Shown in pieces: positions 1 to 7,659 of a stretch of DNA of 50,711 nt; positions within the stretch are counted from its first letter, which is position 1; every line of letters begins with the position of its first letter. The position numbers were made by a program, and so were the translations under genes. The DNA comes from Clostridia bacterium (GTDB taxonomy: Bacteria > Bacillota > Clostridia > Oscillospirales > CAG-272). Under the pieces are notes generated by a model, which made no database searches, was not told where the DNA came from, and worked only from the letters and a program-made list of their open reading frames with translations. The DNA lies in assembly GCA_017505745.1 (NCBI GenBank), contig JAFVOP010000031.1, positions 1 through 50,711 of the forward strand, given 5' to 3'.

Positions 1-32
1 AGCCAATGCATATATAAAGCGCGTTAAACGAA

Positions 33-106
33 CCAATTTAGCAAGAAAGATGTGCGGAAAGTTTTGAAAGGGGTGTGGGGAAAACTTTTCCAAAAGTTTT
101 CCCCAC
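33..106. repeat. 74-nt palindromic repeat, copy 1
   Basis: A 42-nt flank (33-74) is followed by a perfect palindrome (75-106) with 15-nt arms, GTGGGGAAAACTTTT and its complement, around a CC centre. A second copy of identical length and layout lies at 46762-46835. There is no U-run after the stem on either strand, so it is not a textbook terminator. It does lie just beyond the 3' end of the minus-strand regulator gene, as copy 2 does for another minus-strand gene. Confidence 0.75.
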
Positions 107-174
107 AAAAATATTACGCTAATAAAGCCTTTGCTCAAGAAGGTTCCCTTCCCCCCGCGAAAAGCAGTGGTTCA

Positions 175-834
175 TCAATACAGTACAAACCGATTTTTTT
201 GACTGTCGAGGACGCCTTCCTTTTTGAGCTTTCCGATCTCGGCAGAGAGGCCGCTGCGATCAACTTCGAGGTAGTCGGCCAGCTCCTGACGGTCGAAGGG
301 GATCTCAAAGCTGTGGCTGTTGGCTTTTTTGGCTTGCATGGAGAGGTAGGTGAGCAGCTTTTCGCGCGTGGTGCGCTTGGAGGTCACCTCGATGCGCTGG
401 TGGAACAGGATGGTCTTGGTGGCGAGATCCTTCATTAAATTAAAGATGAGCTGCTGATGAAAACCGCAGTTGTTTTCGCAGGTGTGCAGGATGTGGTTGC
501 AATCGATCAGCATGATCTGTGAGGGCTCGTTGGCGATGACCGAAACGGGAAGCGCCCGTACCTCGGCGCAGGCAAAGGCCTCGGCAAAGACGTCGGGAGC
601 CGACAGCTCCGAGAGAATGCTGCGGTTGCCGTCATAGTCCACCTGAACGATCTGCACCGAGCCCGAAAGCACGATGCCAATGTAGGTGGCAGGGTAGCCC
701 TCCGCCAGGATCGTGTACTTTTTATCAAACTCCTCCACCTTTGCGCCAAGGCAGGTCAGCATTCGGAGCAGGGAATCGTCCTCAATTTCCGCAAACAGCG
801 GACATTTTTTTAAAATTTTCAGATATTTTTTCAA
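175..834 (-). CDS. Crp/Fnr-family transcriptional regulator
   Basis: A 219-residue regulator, the usual size for the family. An N-terminal cyclic-nucleotide-type beta barrel (about residues 20-120) precedes a long dimer helix and a C-terminal winged helix (about 150-215, with the RQELADYLEVDRSGLSAEI helix-turn-helix). The N-terminal cysteine cluster of FNR is absent, so direct [4Fe-4S] oxygen sensing is not supported; the effector is unknown. The start has AAAGGAG about ten bases upstream. It is divergent from the ferredoxin/flavodiiron genes, and the shared region holds a perfect 16-bp dyad. I infer that it controls the neighbouring oxygen-defence genes and itself. A minus promoter is predicted with -35 TTGCTT (902-907) and -10 TATAAT (879-884), spacer 17. 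Confidence 0.9.
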   Translation of the reverse strand: MKKYLKILKKCPLFAEIEDDSLLRMLTCLGAKVEEFDKKYTILAEGYPATYIGIVLSGSVQIVQVDYDGNRSILSELSAPDVFAEAFACAEVRALPVSVIANEPSQIMLIDCNHILHTCENNCGFHQQLIFNLMKDLATKTILFHQRIEVTSKRTTREKLLTYLSMQAKKANSHSFEIPFDRQELADYLEVDRSGLSAEIGKLKKEGVLDSQKNRFVLY

Positions 835-848
835 TTTTTTCTCCTTTT

Positions 849-864
849 TGTTGAAAATTCAACA
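849..864. promoter_or_regulatory. Crp/Fnr-type operator dyad
   Basis: TGTTGAAAATTCAACA is a perfect 16-bp palindrome. It matches the overall length of Crp-type sites (5-bp arms around 6 bp) and carries FNR-like TTGA/TCAA half-site cores. It is centred at 856.5, which is 41.5 bp upstream of the start site expected for the plus promoter and just downstream of the start expected for the minus promoter. Confidence 0.7.
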
Positions 865-891
865 GACTTTCCGGGTTTATTATACTATAAT
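863..891 (+). promoter_or_regulatory. Promoter of ferredoxin/flavodiiron genes
   Basis: The -10 TATAAT (886-891) is perfect, but the -35 position 17 bp upstream reads CAGACT, a poor match. The operator dyad at 849-864 overlaps the edge of this weak -35, which is the layout of a class II activated promoter. Confidence 0.6.
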
Positions 892-921
892 AGTGCCAGA
901 AAAGCAAGGAGGAATTGCAAA

Positions 922-1620
922 ATGATCCGAAAAATAATCAAGATCGACCGAGAAAAATGCAACGGCTGCGGCGCGTGCGCGGCGGCGTGTCACGAGGGCG
1001 CGATCGAGATGCAGGACGGCAAGGCTATGCTGACGCGGGAAGACTACTGCGACGGACTTGGCGACTGTCTCCCCGCTTGCCCCACCGGAGCGATCTCCTT
1101 TGAGGAGCGCGAGGCGCCTGCCTATAATGAAGCGGCGGTTCGCGAGGCCAAGCAAAGAGCGCTTCCGGCAAAGCCTTCTTGCGGTTGCCCCGGCACGCAG
1201 TCCAAGACCCTGCGGCGCGAGAGCGCGGCGTCGGTTGGAAGAACGGTATCGGTTCCCAGTCAGCTGATGCAATGGCCCTGCCAGATCAAGCTGGTGCCTG
1301 TTCACGCTCCCTATTTTGAAAACGCCAATCTGCTCATCGCCGCCGACTGTACGGCGTATGCGTACGGCAGCTTCCATCAGGACTTTATCCGCAACCACAT
1401 CACGCTGATCGGTTGCCCCAAGCTGGACGAGGGCGACTACGCCGAAAAGCTGACGCAGATCCTCTCCAATAACAATATCAAAAGCGTCAAGGTGGTGCGC
1501 ATGGAGGTGCCTTGCTGCGGCGGCATTGAACACGCGGTAAAGAGAGCCTTACAGGCAAGTGGAAAATTCATTCCGTGGCAGGTGATCACGGTTTCCACCG
1601 ACGGAAAAATTTTGGATTGA
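922..1620 (+). CDS. 4Fe-4S ferredoxin-type protein
   Basis: A 232-residue cytoplasmic electron carrier or adaptor. Two clustered [4Fe-4S] motifs lie in the first 60 residues (CNGCGACAAAC, then CDGLGDCLPACP). A linker of about 50 residues follows, then a C-terminal domain of about 115 residues with CPKL and PCCGG cysteines that could bind another cofactor. Proteins of this layout are often found beside Crp/Fnr regulators and hybrid-cluster-protein genes in Clostridia (family knowledge); no hcp gene is seen here. AAGGAGG lies 9 bp before the ATG. It is the first gene after the operator-bearing promoter and precedes the flavodiiron gene, so a redox role in oxygen or NO defence is inferred. Confidence 0.85.
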   Translation: MIRKIIKIDREKCNGCGACAAACHEGAIEMQDGKAMLTREDYCDGLGDCLPACPTGAISFEEREAPAYNEAAVREAKQRALPAKPSCGCPGTQSKTLRRESAASVGRTVSVPSQLMQWPCQIKLVPVHAPYFENANLLIAADCTAYAYGSFHQDFIRNHITLIGCPKLDEGDYAEKLTQILSNNNIKSVKVVRMEVPCCGGIEHAVKRALQASGKFIPWQVITVSTDGKILD

Positions 1621-1635
1621 ATTTTTCCTTACGTA

Positions 1636-1664
1636 TTGAAATTTCCGATTTGGATTGGTATAAT
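1636..1664 (+). promoter_or_regulatory. Promoter of flavodiiron operon
   Basis: TTGAAA (1636-1641), 17-bp spacer, TATAAT (1659-1664), with a TGn-like TTGG just upstream of the -10. It lies 34 bp ahead of the start codon of the flavodiiron gene, so that gene can be transcribed independently of the upstream ferredoxin gene. Confidence 0.75.
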
Positions 1665-1697
1665 AATAGCATACAGTAAAAAAAGAGGTAACGAAAG

Positions 1698-3488
1698 ATG
1701 AAGATCACAAACGATATCCAATATATCGGCGTCAACGATCATAAGGTCGATCTGTTTGAGGGCCAGTACCGGGTTCCAAATGGGATGGCGTATAATTCCT
1801 ACGCGATTCTCGACGAAAAGATCGCCATTATGGACACCGTAGACGCGGGATTTACGCACGAATGGCTGGATAACATTCAAAACGTGCTCGGAACCCGATC
1901 CCCCGACTATCTGGTGGTGCAGCATATGGAGCCCGACCACTCGGCAAACATCGTTCATTTTGCCAAGGCCTATCCCGAGGCAAAGATCGTCTCCTCTGCC
2001 AAGGCCTTTGCCATGATGAAAAACTTTTTCGGCACCGATTTCCCCGAGCGGCAGACCGTGGTGGGCGAGGGCGATACGCTGAGCCTTGGCAAACACGTTT
2101 TGACCTTCGTTGCGGCTCCCATGGTGCATTGGCCCGAGGTGATCGTAACCTACGATAGCACCGATAAGGTACTGTTTTCGGCAGACGGATTTGGAAAATT
2201 CGGCGCGCTGGACGTGGAGGAGGATTGGGCAGACGAGGCAAGGCGCTACTATATCGGCATCGTTGGAAAATACGGCGCGCAGGTACAGGCGTTGCTCAAA
2301 AAGGCGGCAGGGCTTGACATTCAGACCGTTTGTCCTCTGCACGGCCCCGTGCTTACCGAAAATCTCGGCTACTATCTCGGCCTGTACAATACCTGGTCGA
2401 GCTACCAGCCCGAGGAGGAGGGCATTGTGATCGCCTACACCTCGGTGTACGGAAACACCAAAAAGGCCGTGGTCCGTCTTGCCGAAGGGCTGAAGGCCAA
2501 CGGATGCCCCAAGGTTGTGGTACACGATCTGGCGCGCACCGATATGGCACAGGCCGTGGCGGATGCCTTCCGTTACAGCAAGCTCGTGTTGGCCACCACT
2601 ACCTACAACGCCGATATCTTTCCCTTCATGCGTGAATTCATCGATCACCTCACCGAGCGCAATTTCAGCAACCGCACCGTGGCCCTGATCGAAAACGGAA
2701 GCTGGGCTCCCATGGCGGCAAAGATCATGCGGGGAATGCTGGAAAAGAGCAAAAACCTCACCTTTACCGATACCGCGGTCAAGATCCTGTCTGCCTTGAA
2801 CGAGGATAGCGTGGCGCAGCTGAATTCCCTGGTGGAGGAGCTCTGTCGCGAGTATCTGGCACAGCAGGACAGCACCGCAAACAAGAACGATCTCACCGCG
2901 CTCTTCAATATCGGCTACGGACTGTATGTGGTGACCTCCAACGACGGAAAGAAGGACAACGGGCTGATCGTGAATACGGTTACGCAGGTAACCAACACGC
3001 CCAACCGCCTGGCGGTGACCATCAACAAAGAAAACTATTCGCACCACGTCATCAAGCAAACGGGAAAAATGAACATCAATTGCCTTACGGTGGACGCTCC
3101 GTTTTCCGTGTTTGAGGCCTTCGGCTTCCGCAGCGGCAGAAACGTGGATAAGTTTGCCGATTGCGAGCCGTTGCGCTCGGATAACGGGCTGGTGTTCCTG
3201 CCGCGTTATATCAATTCGTTCCTTTCACTCAAGGTGGAGCAATACGTCGACCTCGACACCCACGGTATGTTTATCTGCTCGGTGACCGAGGCGAGAGTGA
3301 TCTCCGACCGCGAGACCATGACCTACACCTATTATCAGAACCATGTAAAGCCCAAGCCCGAAACGGCCGGTAAAAAAGGCTACGTCTGCAAGATCTGCGG
3401 ATACGTTTACGAGGGCGAGGAGCTTCCCGAGGATTTCATCTGCCCGCTTTGTAAGCACGGCGCCTCGGACTTTGAAGAGATCAAATAA
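1698..3488 (+). CDS. Flavodiiron protein with flavin reductase and rubredoxin domains
   Basis: A 596-residue A-type flavoprotein that reduces O2 to water and/or NO to N2O in the cytoplasm. Domains in order: metallo-beta-lactamase-type diiron domain (about 1-250, HMEPDH ligands at 76-81); flavodoxin domain with FMN loop TSVYGNTKK (about 255-395); flavin-reductase-like domain (about 400-545); and a C-terminal rubredoxin (CKICGYVYEG...CPLCKHG, last 50 residues). This is a class with several fused redox domains, so electrons could pass from NAD(P)H to the diiron site within one chain. It starts at ATG with AGAGGT upstream. It sits between the ferredoxin gene and desulfoferrodoxin, fitting an oxygen-detoxification operon. 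Confidence 0.95.
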   Translation: MKITNDIQYIGVNDHKVDLFEGQYRVPNGMAYNSYAILDEKIAIMDTVDAGFTHEWLDNIQNVLGTRSPDYLVVQHMEPDHSANIVHFAKAYPEAKIVSSAKAFAMMKNFFGTDFPERQTVVGEGDTLSLGKHVLTFVAAPMVHWPEVIVTYDSTDKVLFSADGFGKFGALDVEEDWADEARRYYIGIVGKYGAQVQALLKKAAGLDIQTVCPLHGPVLTENLGYYLGLYNTWSSYQPEEEGIVIAYTSVYGNTKKAVVRLAEGLKANGCPKVVVHDLARTDMAQAVADAFRYSKLVLATTTYNADIFPFMREFIDHLTERNFSNRTVALIENGSWAPMAAKIMRGMLEKSKNLTFTDTAVKILSALNEDSVAQLNSLVEELCREYLAQQDSTANKNDLTALFNIGYGLYVVTSNDGKKDNGLIVNTVTQVTNTPNRLAVTINKENYSHHVIKQTGKMNINCLTVDAPFSVFEAFGFRSGRNVDKFADCEPLRSDNGLVFLPRYINSFLSLKVEQYVDLDTHGMFICSVTEARVISDRETMTYTYYQNHVKPKPETAGKKGYVCKICGYVYEGEELPEDFICPLCKHGASDFEEIK

Positions 3489-3544
3489 TCGGTTTTTCAT
3501 TCATTATAATATTATTAATTACTGAAATCAGGAGGAATTTTACC

Positions 3545-3928
3545 ATGTGTGAAACCAAATTTTATATCTGTGAGCATTGCGGCAATCTGGTGGGAATGAT
3601 CCACGATGCGGGCGTTCCGCTGATCTGCTGCGGACAAAAAATGACCAAGCTGGAGGCAGGCGTAGTAGAAGCCAGCCACGAAAAGCATATTCCGGTGGTT
3701 TCGGTCAAGGGGAACGAGGTAACGGTAACGGTTGGCTCGGTGGCCCATCCGATGACCGAAGAGCATCAGATCGATTGGATCTACCTGCAAACCGACCGTG
3801 GCGGTCAGCGCAAATGCCTGGCGCCCGGAAGCGAGCCCACGGTGGTCTTTACCCTCACGGAGGAGAAGCCGATCGCCGTATACGCGTATTGCAATCTTCA
3901 CGGCCTGTGGAAAACAGACGTACAGTAA
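3545..3928 (+). CDS. Desulfoferrodoxin (superoxide reductase)
   Basis: A 127-residue superoxide reductase that converts superoxide to peroxide without producing O2. The N-terminal desulforedoxin site is intact (C9, C12, C28, C29), so this is the two-iron class. The catalytic centre is marked by the HEKHIP motif and the C-terminal CNLHGLWK, which supplies the Cys and His ligands. AGGAGG precedes the ATG. It lies 56 bp after the flavodiiron gene and 25 bp before ferritin, so co-transcription is likely; rubredoxin downstream is the known electron donor for this family. Confidence 0.95.
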   Translation: MCETKFYICEHCGNLVGMIHDAGVPLICCGQKMTKLEAGVVEASHEKHIPVVSVKGNEVTVTVGSVAHPMTEEHQIDWIYLQTDRGGQRKCLAPGSEPTVVFTLTEEKPIAVYAYCNLHGLWKTDVQ

Positions 3929-3953
3929 ATAAATAGAAAAGGAGTTTGTAACG

Positions 3954-4466
3954 ATGTTGAACGCAAAGGTACATGAGCTGCTCAATCAGCAGATCAACAA
4001 GGAATTTTATTCGGCATATCTCTACCTCGATTTTTCCAATTACTTTAAGGCGGTGGGGCTGGACGGCTTTGCCAACTGGTATATGATCCAGGCGCAGGAG
4101 GAGCGCGACCACGCCATGCTGTTTTACACCTACCTGCAAAACGAAAATATGCCCGTGACGCTGGAGGCGATCGCCAAGCCCGACAAGACCTTTTCCTGCC
4201 ACATGGACGTATTGAAGGCGGGCCTGGAGCACGAGGAATACGTGACCTCTCTGATCAACGCTATTTACGGCGCGGCCTATGACGTGCGCGATTTCCGCAC
4301 CATGCAGTTCCTCGACTGGTTTGTGAAGGAGCAAGGCGAGGAGGAGACCAATGCCAACGATATGATCACCAAAATGGAGCTGTTCGGTTCCGATCCCAAG
4401 AGCCTGTATATGCTCAATCAGGAGCTGGCGGCCAGAGTTTACACGGCGCCGTCCCTGGTGCTTTGA
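3954..4466 (+). CDS. Ferritin (non-haem)
   Basis: A 170-residue bacterial ferritin that oxidises and stores iron in a 24-mer shell. The four-helix bundle carries ferroxidase ligands seen as EFYSAYLYL near the N-terminus, QEERDHAM in the second helix, and EEYVTSLI and EQGEEE later. An AAAAGGAG site precedes the ATG. In this operon it would remove free Fe2+ that otherwise reacts with the peroxide made by superoxide reductase. Length and motifs are typical and nothing is missing. Confidence 0.95.
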   Translation: MLNAKVHELLNQQINKEFYSAYLYLDFSNYFKAVGLDGFANWYMIQAQEERDHAMLFYTYLQNENMPVTLEAIAKPDKTFSCHMDVLKAGLEHEEYVTSLINAIYGAAYDVRDFRTMQFLDWFVKEQGEEETNANDMITKMELFGSDPKSLYMLNQELAARVYTAPSLVL

Positions 4467-4497
4467 TCCAAAAAAACAAATACGGAGGAAATGAACC

Positions 4498-4656
4498 ATG
4501 AAAAAATATGTATGTGACGTTTGCGGCTGGGAATATGACGAGGCAGTGGGCGATCCCGACAACGGAATTGCGCCCGGCACCAAATTTGAGGACCTTCCCG
4601 AGGACTTTGAATGCCCCCTTTGCGGAGTAGGTAAGGATAACTTCAGCGAGGCATAA
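4498..4656 (+). CDS. Rubredoxin
   Basis: A 52-residue one-iron electron carrier. The two CxxC-type iron ligands are CDVCGW and [11 protein letters not shown], with the usual rubredoxin core between them ([19 protein letters not shown]). Its start has GGAGG about 9 bp upstream and it follows ferritin by 31 bp. It is the likely electron donor to the desulfoferrodoxin and possibly to the flavodiiron protein, although the latter has its own fused rubredoxin domain. Confidence 0.95.
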   Translation: MKKYVCDVCGWEYDEAVGDPDNGIAPGTKFEDLPEDFECPLCGVGKDNFSEA

Positions 4657-4666
4657 GCGCTCGAAG

Positions 4667-4708
4667 GCCTCCGCGGGACGGTTGACGGCCGCCCCTGCGG
4701 AGGCTTTT
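4667..4708 (+). terminator. Terminator after rubredoxin
   Basis: GCCTCCGC (4667-4674) pairs with GCGGAGGC (4697-4704), followed by TTTT. It closes the redox operon, although the ZIP gene begins only 26 bp later and may receive read-through. Confidence 0.75.
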
Positions 4709-4734
4709 CCATTCAGACAAAAAGGAGAGACGTT

Positions 4735-5493
4735 ATGGATCTGGTATTACTGACCGCGCTGGGTGTGGGCGGAGCAACGGTGCTGGGCGCCGGGATCGGC
4801 TTTGCCTTTCGCAAGATCTCGCATCAATTTTCCGATATTGTACTGTCCTTTGCCGCAGGTGTGATGCTCGCGGCGGCGGTGTTGGGACTGATCGTGCCGT
4901 CCTTGGAGTATGGCGGAAACGGCCCCCTTGCGTTGCTGATCACGGTGGCGGGGATCTTCGTGGGCGCGCTCTGCCTCAATCTGGCCGACCGCTTTGTGCC
5001 GCACCTGCACCGCCTGGCCGGCGGGGAGGGGGAGGCACACCGCAATTCCAATCTGAGCAAGGTGCTGCTGTTCGTGACGGCGATCGCCATTCACAATCTT
5101 CCCGAGGGGATCGCGGCAGGCGTTGGATTTGGGTCGGGAGACACCTCGCAGGCGCTTCTGATCGCGGGCGGAATCGCGCTGCAAAACATCCCCGAGGGGA
5201 TGGTGATCATCGGTCCGATGCTGGCGGCGGGCGTCAAGCCCGGAAGGACGTTGACGCTTGCCATGATGACGGGACTGGTGGAGGTTATCGGAACGCTGAT
5301 CGGATATTTCGCGGTGAGCCTTGCCTCGGCGATCCTTCCGTTTGCGCTGGCCTTTGCGGGCGGAACCATGCTCTACGTCATCAGCGACGAGATGATTCCC
5401 GAAACGCACGCGCACGGACACCAGCGCGGCGCAACCTACGCCCTGCTCGTCGGTTTTTGCGTGATGCTGGTCACCGACGTGCTGTTGGGATAG
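4735..5493 (+). CDS. ZIP-family metal transporter
   Basis: A 252-residue integral membrane protein of the ZIP (GufA-like) family, moving divalent cations such as Zn2+ or Fe2+ into the cytoplasm. About eight hydrophobic segments are visible. The two family metal-site motifs are present: HNLPEGIAAGVGF in TM4 and QNIPEGMVI in TM5. A loop with HLHRLAGGEGEAHR and a C-terminal ETHAHGH stretch are histidine-bearing. AAGGAGAG lies upstream of the ATG. It follows the ferritin/rubredoxin genes across a terminator, suggesting a link to iron or manganese supply, which is inference. Confidence 0.9.
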   Translation: MDLVLLTALGVGGATVLGAGIGFAFRKISHQFSDIVLSFAAGVMLAAAVLGLIVPSLEYGGNGPLALLITVAGIFVGALCLNLADRFVPHLHRLAGGEGEAHRNSNLSKVLLFVTAIAIHNLPEGIAAGVGFGSGDTSQALLIAGGIALQNIPEGMVIIGPMLAAGVKPGRTLTLAMMTGLVEVIGTLIGYFAVSLASAILPFALAFAGGTMLYVISDEMIPETHAHGHQRGATYALLVGFCVMLVTDVLLG

Positions 5494-5547
5494 TGTAAGT
5501 ATAAAAGTGTTCATTTTTGAAAAGCGAATGCAAAAAAATGAACTTTA

Positions 5548-5591
5548 GGACAGAGGGTGGAGAAATCAACGCCCTCTGTCCCTCTTTTTTT
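5548..5591 (+). terminator. Terminator after ZIP transporter
   Basis: A 10-bp perfect stem, GGACAGAGGG (5548-5557) with its complement at 5572-5581, followed by CTC and seven T. A strong intrinsic terminator. Confidence 0.9.
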
Positions 5592-5622
5592 GCGGTTTTC
5601 GGCGTGCTTTCCGAGAAAATAC

Positions 5623-5651
5623 TTGACTTTTTGGAAGAATCGTGCTATAAT
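5623..5651 (+). promoter_or_regulatory. Promoter of cytidylyltransferase-transporter operon
   Basis: TTGACT (5623-5628), 17-bp spacer, TATAAT (5646-5651) with an extended TGC just before the -10. It is about 110 bp upstream of the first gene, leaving a leader of about 105 nt in which I see no known riboswitch. Confidence 0.85.
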
Positions 5652-5762
5652 TCGTCCATGTTGTGTTTGTAATTTGCAAGCCGAAGCTTTTGAAAAACGC
5701 TCGGTTTTTGTTCCAAATAACAAATAAAAATCGATACAATGGAACAAAAGAAAGGATAGACC

Positions 5763-6653
5763 ATGGAATTAACGAGAAAACAGTTTGCAATTCTGGAAGC
5801 GCTGGCAACCGCAAAGGAGGCTTTGACGCAGAGAGATCTGGAAAAGGAGACGAACTATTCACTCGGAACCATCAACCGCACGGTGAAGGAATTGATGGAG
5901 TGCGGGTACGTCAGTGACGGAAGGATCACCAACGCGGGACTGACCGCATTGGAGCCCTACCGTGCTCGCAGAGCCATCTTCATCGCCGCCGGATTCGGCT
6001 CGCGCCTGGTGCCCATTACCTTCAATACGCCCAAGCCCCTGGTGCGTGTGCACGGAAAGCGCATCATCGATACGCTGATCGATGCCTGCCTGGAGGCGGG
6101 GATCCACGAGATCTACATCGTGCGCGGCTATCTCTCCGAGCAGTTTGACCAATTGCTTTATAAGTATCCGATGATTAAGTTTTTGGAAAACCCCGTTTAC
6201 AATGAGGCCAACAACATTTCCAGCTCGCTTGTGGCGCGCTATCTGCTCTCCAACGCCTACGTTTTTGAGGCCGATCTTCTGATCTCCAACCCCAAGATCA
6301 TCAAAAAGTATCACTATTGCTCGGATTTCCTTGCTATTAAAAAAGAACGGACCGACGATTGGTGCTTTGAGGTGGAAAACGGCGTGATCGTTCGTCAGAA
6401 GGTGGGCGGCGAGAACTGCTGGCAGATGGTGGGGGTTTCCTACTGGAGCGAGGCCGACGGACACAAGCTGTCCCAGGATATTCCCGAGGTCTATGCAACG
6501 CCGGGCGGAAAGGAACGCTACTGGGAGCAGGTTCCCCTGGAATACCGCAAGGAAAACTACACGGTGGAGATCTGCGAGTGCTTTGACGAGGACATCGTGG
6601 AGATCGATACCTTCCGCGAATTGAAGGCGATCGACAAGACCTATGACGTCTGA
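5763..6653 (+). CDS. Winged-helix / LicC-type phosphocholine cytidylyltransferase fusion
   Basis: A 296-residue two-domain protein. Residues 1-60 form a MarR/winged-helix-like unit (LTQRDLEKETNYSLGTINRT is the helix-turn-helix). Residues 70-290 form a nucleotidyltransferase: AAGFGSRLVP at 75-84, NTPKPLV, and the LicC-like blocks NEANNISSS, FEADLLI and DDWCFEV. LicC makes CDP-choline from phosphocholine and CTP for decorating cell-surface polymers; related enzymes activate 2-aminoethylphosphonate. The likely substrate is thus a phosphorylated or phosphonylated amino-alcohol, unproven. No licA kinase or licD transferase is in the window. The importer genes follow directly in one operon, suggesting salvage of the head group. 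The fused DNA-binding domain is odd for an enzyme and could make it self-regulating. Confidence 0.8.
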   Translation: MELTRKQFAILEALATAKEALTQRDLEKETNYSLGTINRTVKELMECGYVSDGRITNAGLTALEPYRARRAIFIAAGFGSRLVPITFNTPKPLVRVHGKRIIDTLIDACLEAGIHEIYIVRGYLSEQFDQLLYKYPMIKFLENPVYNEANNISSSLVARYLLSNAYVFEADLLISNPKIIKKYHYCSDFLAIKKERTDDWCFEVENGVIVRQKVGGENCWQMVGVSYWSEADGHKLSQDIPEVYATPGGKERYWEQVPLEYRKENYTVEICECFDEDIVEIDTFRELKAIDKTYDV

Positions 6654-6678
6654 TTTTCAATACAAAAGAGGTAACGGT

Positions 6679-7659
6679 ATGAAAAAAGGATTGATCCTTC
6701 TGCTGGTGCTTACCCTGGTGTTTGCCGGACTTGCTTCGGTTGGCAACAAAGAGAGCATCGTGATTTGCGCGTCCTCCGAGCAGTTTCGGAACGACGAGCT
6801 GCAAAAGCAGTTGAATGAGCGCTTTCCCGATAAAAACATCATCGTGATGTATATGTCCACGGGAAAAGCGGCGGCAAAGGTGTTTGCCGAGGGACCGGGA
6901 ACCGAGATCGACATTCTGGTGGGACTGGAAACCGGTTACATGAATAAGATCTCCGATCAGCTGGCCGATATTTCGGGGCTCAGCACGCTTCCGTATACCG
7001 AAGGGCTTACGCCTGCGGACAACGGAAACCGCTGGGTGACCTGGGAGAAGCAGGCGGGGGCGATCATCGTTAACACCGAGGTGCTGGCTCGCTACGGTCT
7101 GGAGGCTCCCAAAACCTACGAGGATCTGTTAAAGCCCGAATACAAGGGATTGGTTGCCATGCCCGACCCCAAATCCAGCGGTACGGGATACTTTTTCTAC
7201 AAATCCTGGACCAATACCATGGGTACCGACGGCGCCCTGGAGTTTGTGGACAAGCTTTACAGCAATATCAAGCAGTTTACCGAATCGGGCTCGGGACCGA
7301 TCAAGCTGCTCAAGCAGGGAGAGGTTGCCATTGGATTGGCGCTGACCTTCCAGGCGGTCAACGAGATCAACGACGGGCAGCCCTTTGAGATCATTTTTCC
7401 GGAAACCGGCTCGCCCTACTCCCTCACGGGTACCGCAATGCTCAACGGCCGCGAGACCGATCGGGATATCGTGGAGGTATATCAGTTTATCATCAACGAG
7501 TTTCTGGTATACGACAAGGAGAATTTTTCTCCCGAGAACGTTTACGAGGGACAGGTAAACAAAATCGAAGGGTATCCGCAGGATATCGTTTACGCCGATA
7601 TGAGCGGGATCCAACTGATTACCGAGAAAGAGAGGCTTTTGGCTTTATGGAAGTATTGA
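6679..7659 (+). CDS. ABC transporter substrate-binding protein (Fe3+/2-AEP type)
   Basis: A 326-residue extracellular binding protein of the bacterial type-1/iron and phosphonate class. A hydrophobic N-terminus (about residues 4-20) is followed by a typical lobe beginning SIVICASSEQF; TPADNGNRWVTWEKQAG and a PDPKSSGTGY block are family landmarks. The start is the ATG behind AGAGGTAACGGT, 25 bp after the previous stop; an upstream in-frame ATG overlaps the previous gene and lacks a ribosome site. No lipobox cysteine follows the hydrophobic segment, so it is either cleaved and released or stays anchored by the helix. It overlaps the ATPase gene by 13 bp. Confidence 0.85.
   Translation: MKKGLILLLVLTLVFAGLASVGNKESIVICASSEQFRNDELQKQLNERFPDKNIIVMYMSTGKAAAKVFAEGPGTEIDILVGLETGYMNKISDQLADISGLSTLPYTEGLTPADNGNRWVTWEKQAGAIIVNTEVLARYGLEAPKTYEDLLKPEYKGLVAMPDPKSSGTGYFFYKSWTNTMGTDGALEFVDKLYSNIKQFTESGSGPIKLLKQGEVAIGLALTFQAVNEINDGQPFEIIFPETGSPYSLTGTAMLNGRETDRDIVEVYQFIINEFLVYDKENFSPENVYEGQVNKIEGYPQDIVYADMSGIQLITEKERLLALWKY

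Noticed and set aside
1629..3059. Long minus-strand open frame opposite the flavodiiron gene
   Set aside because: Shadow of a clearly identified gene; GC-rich codon use keeps the opposite frame open.
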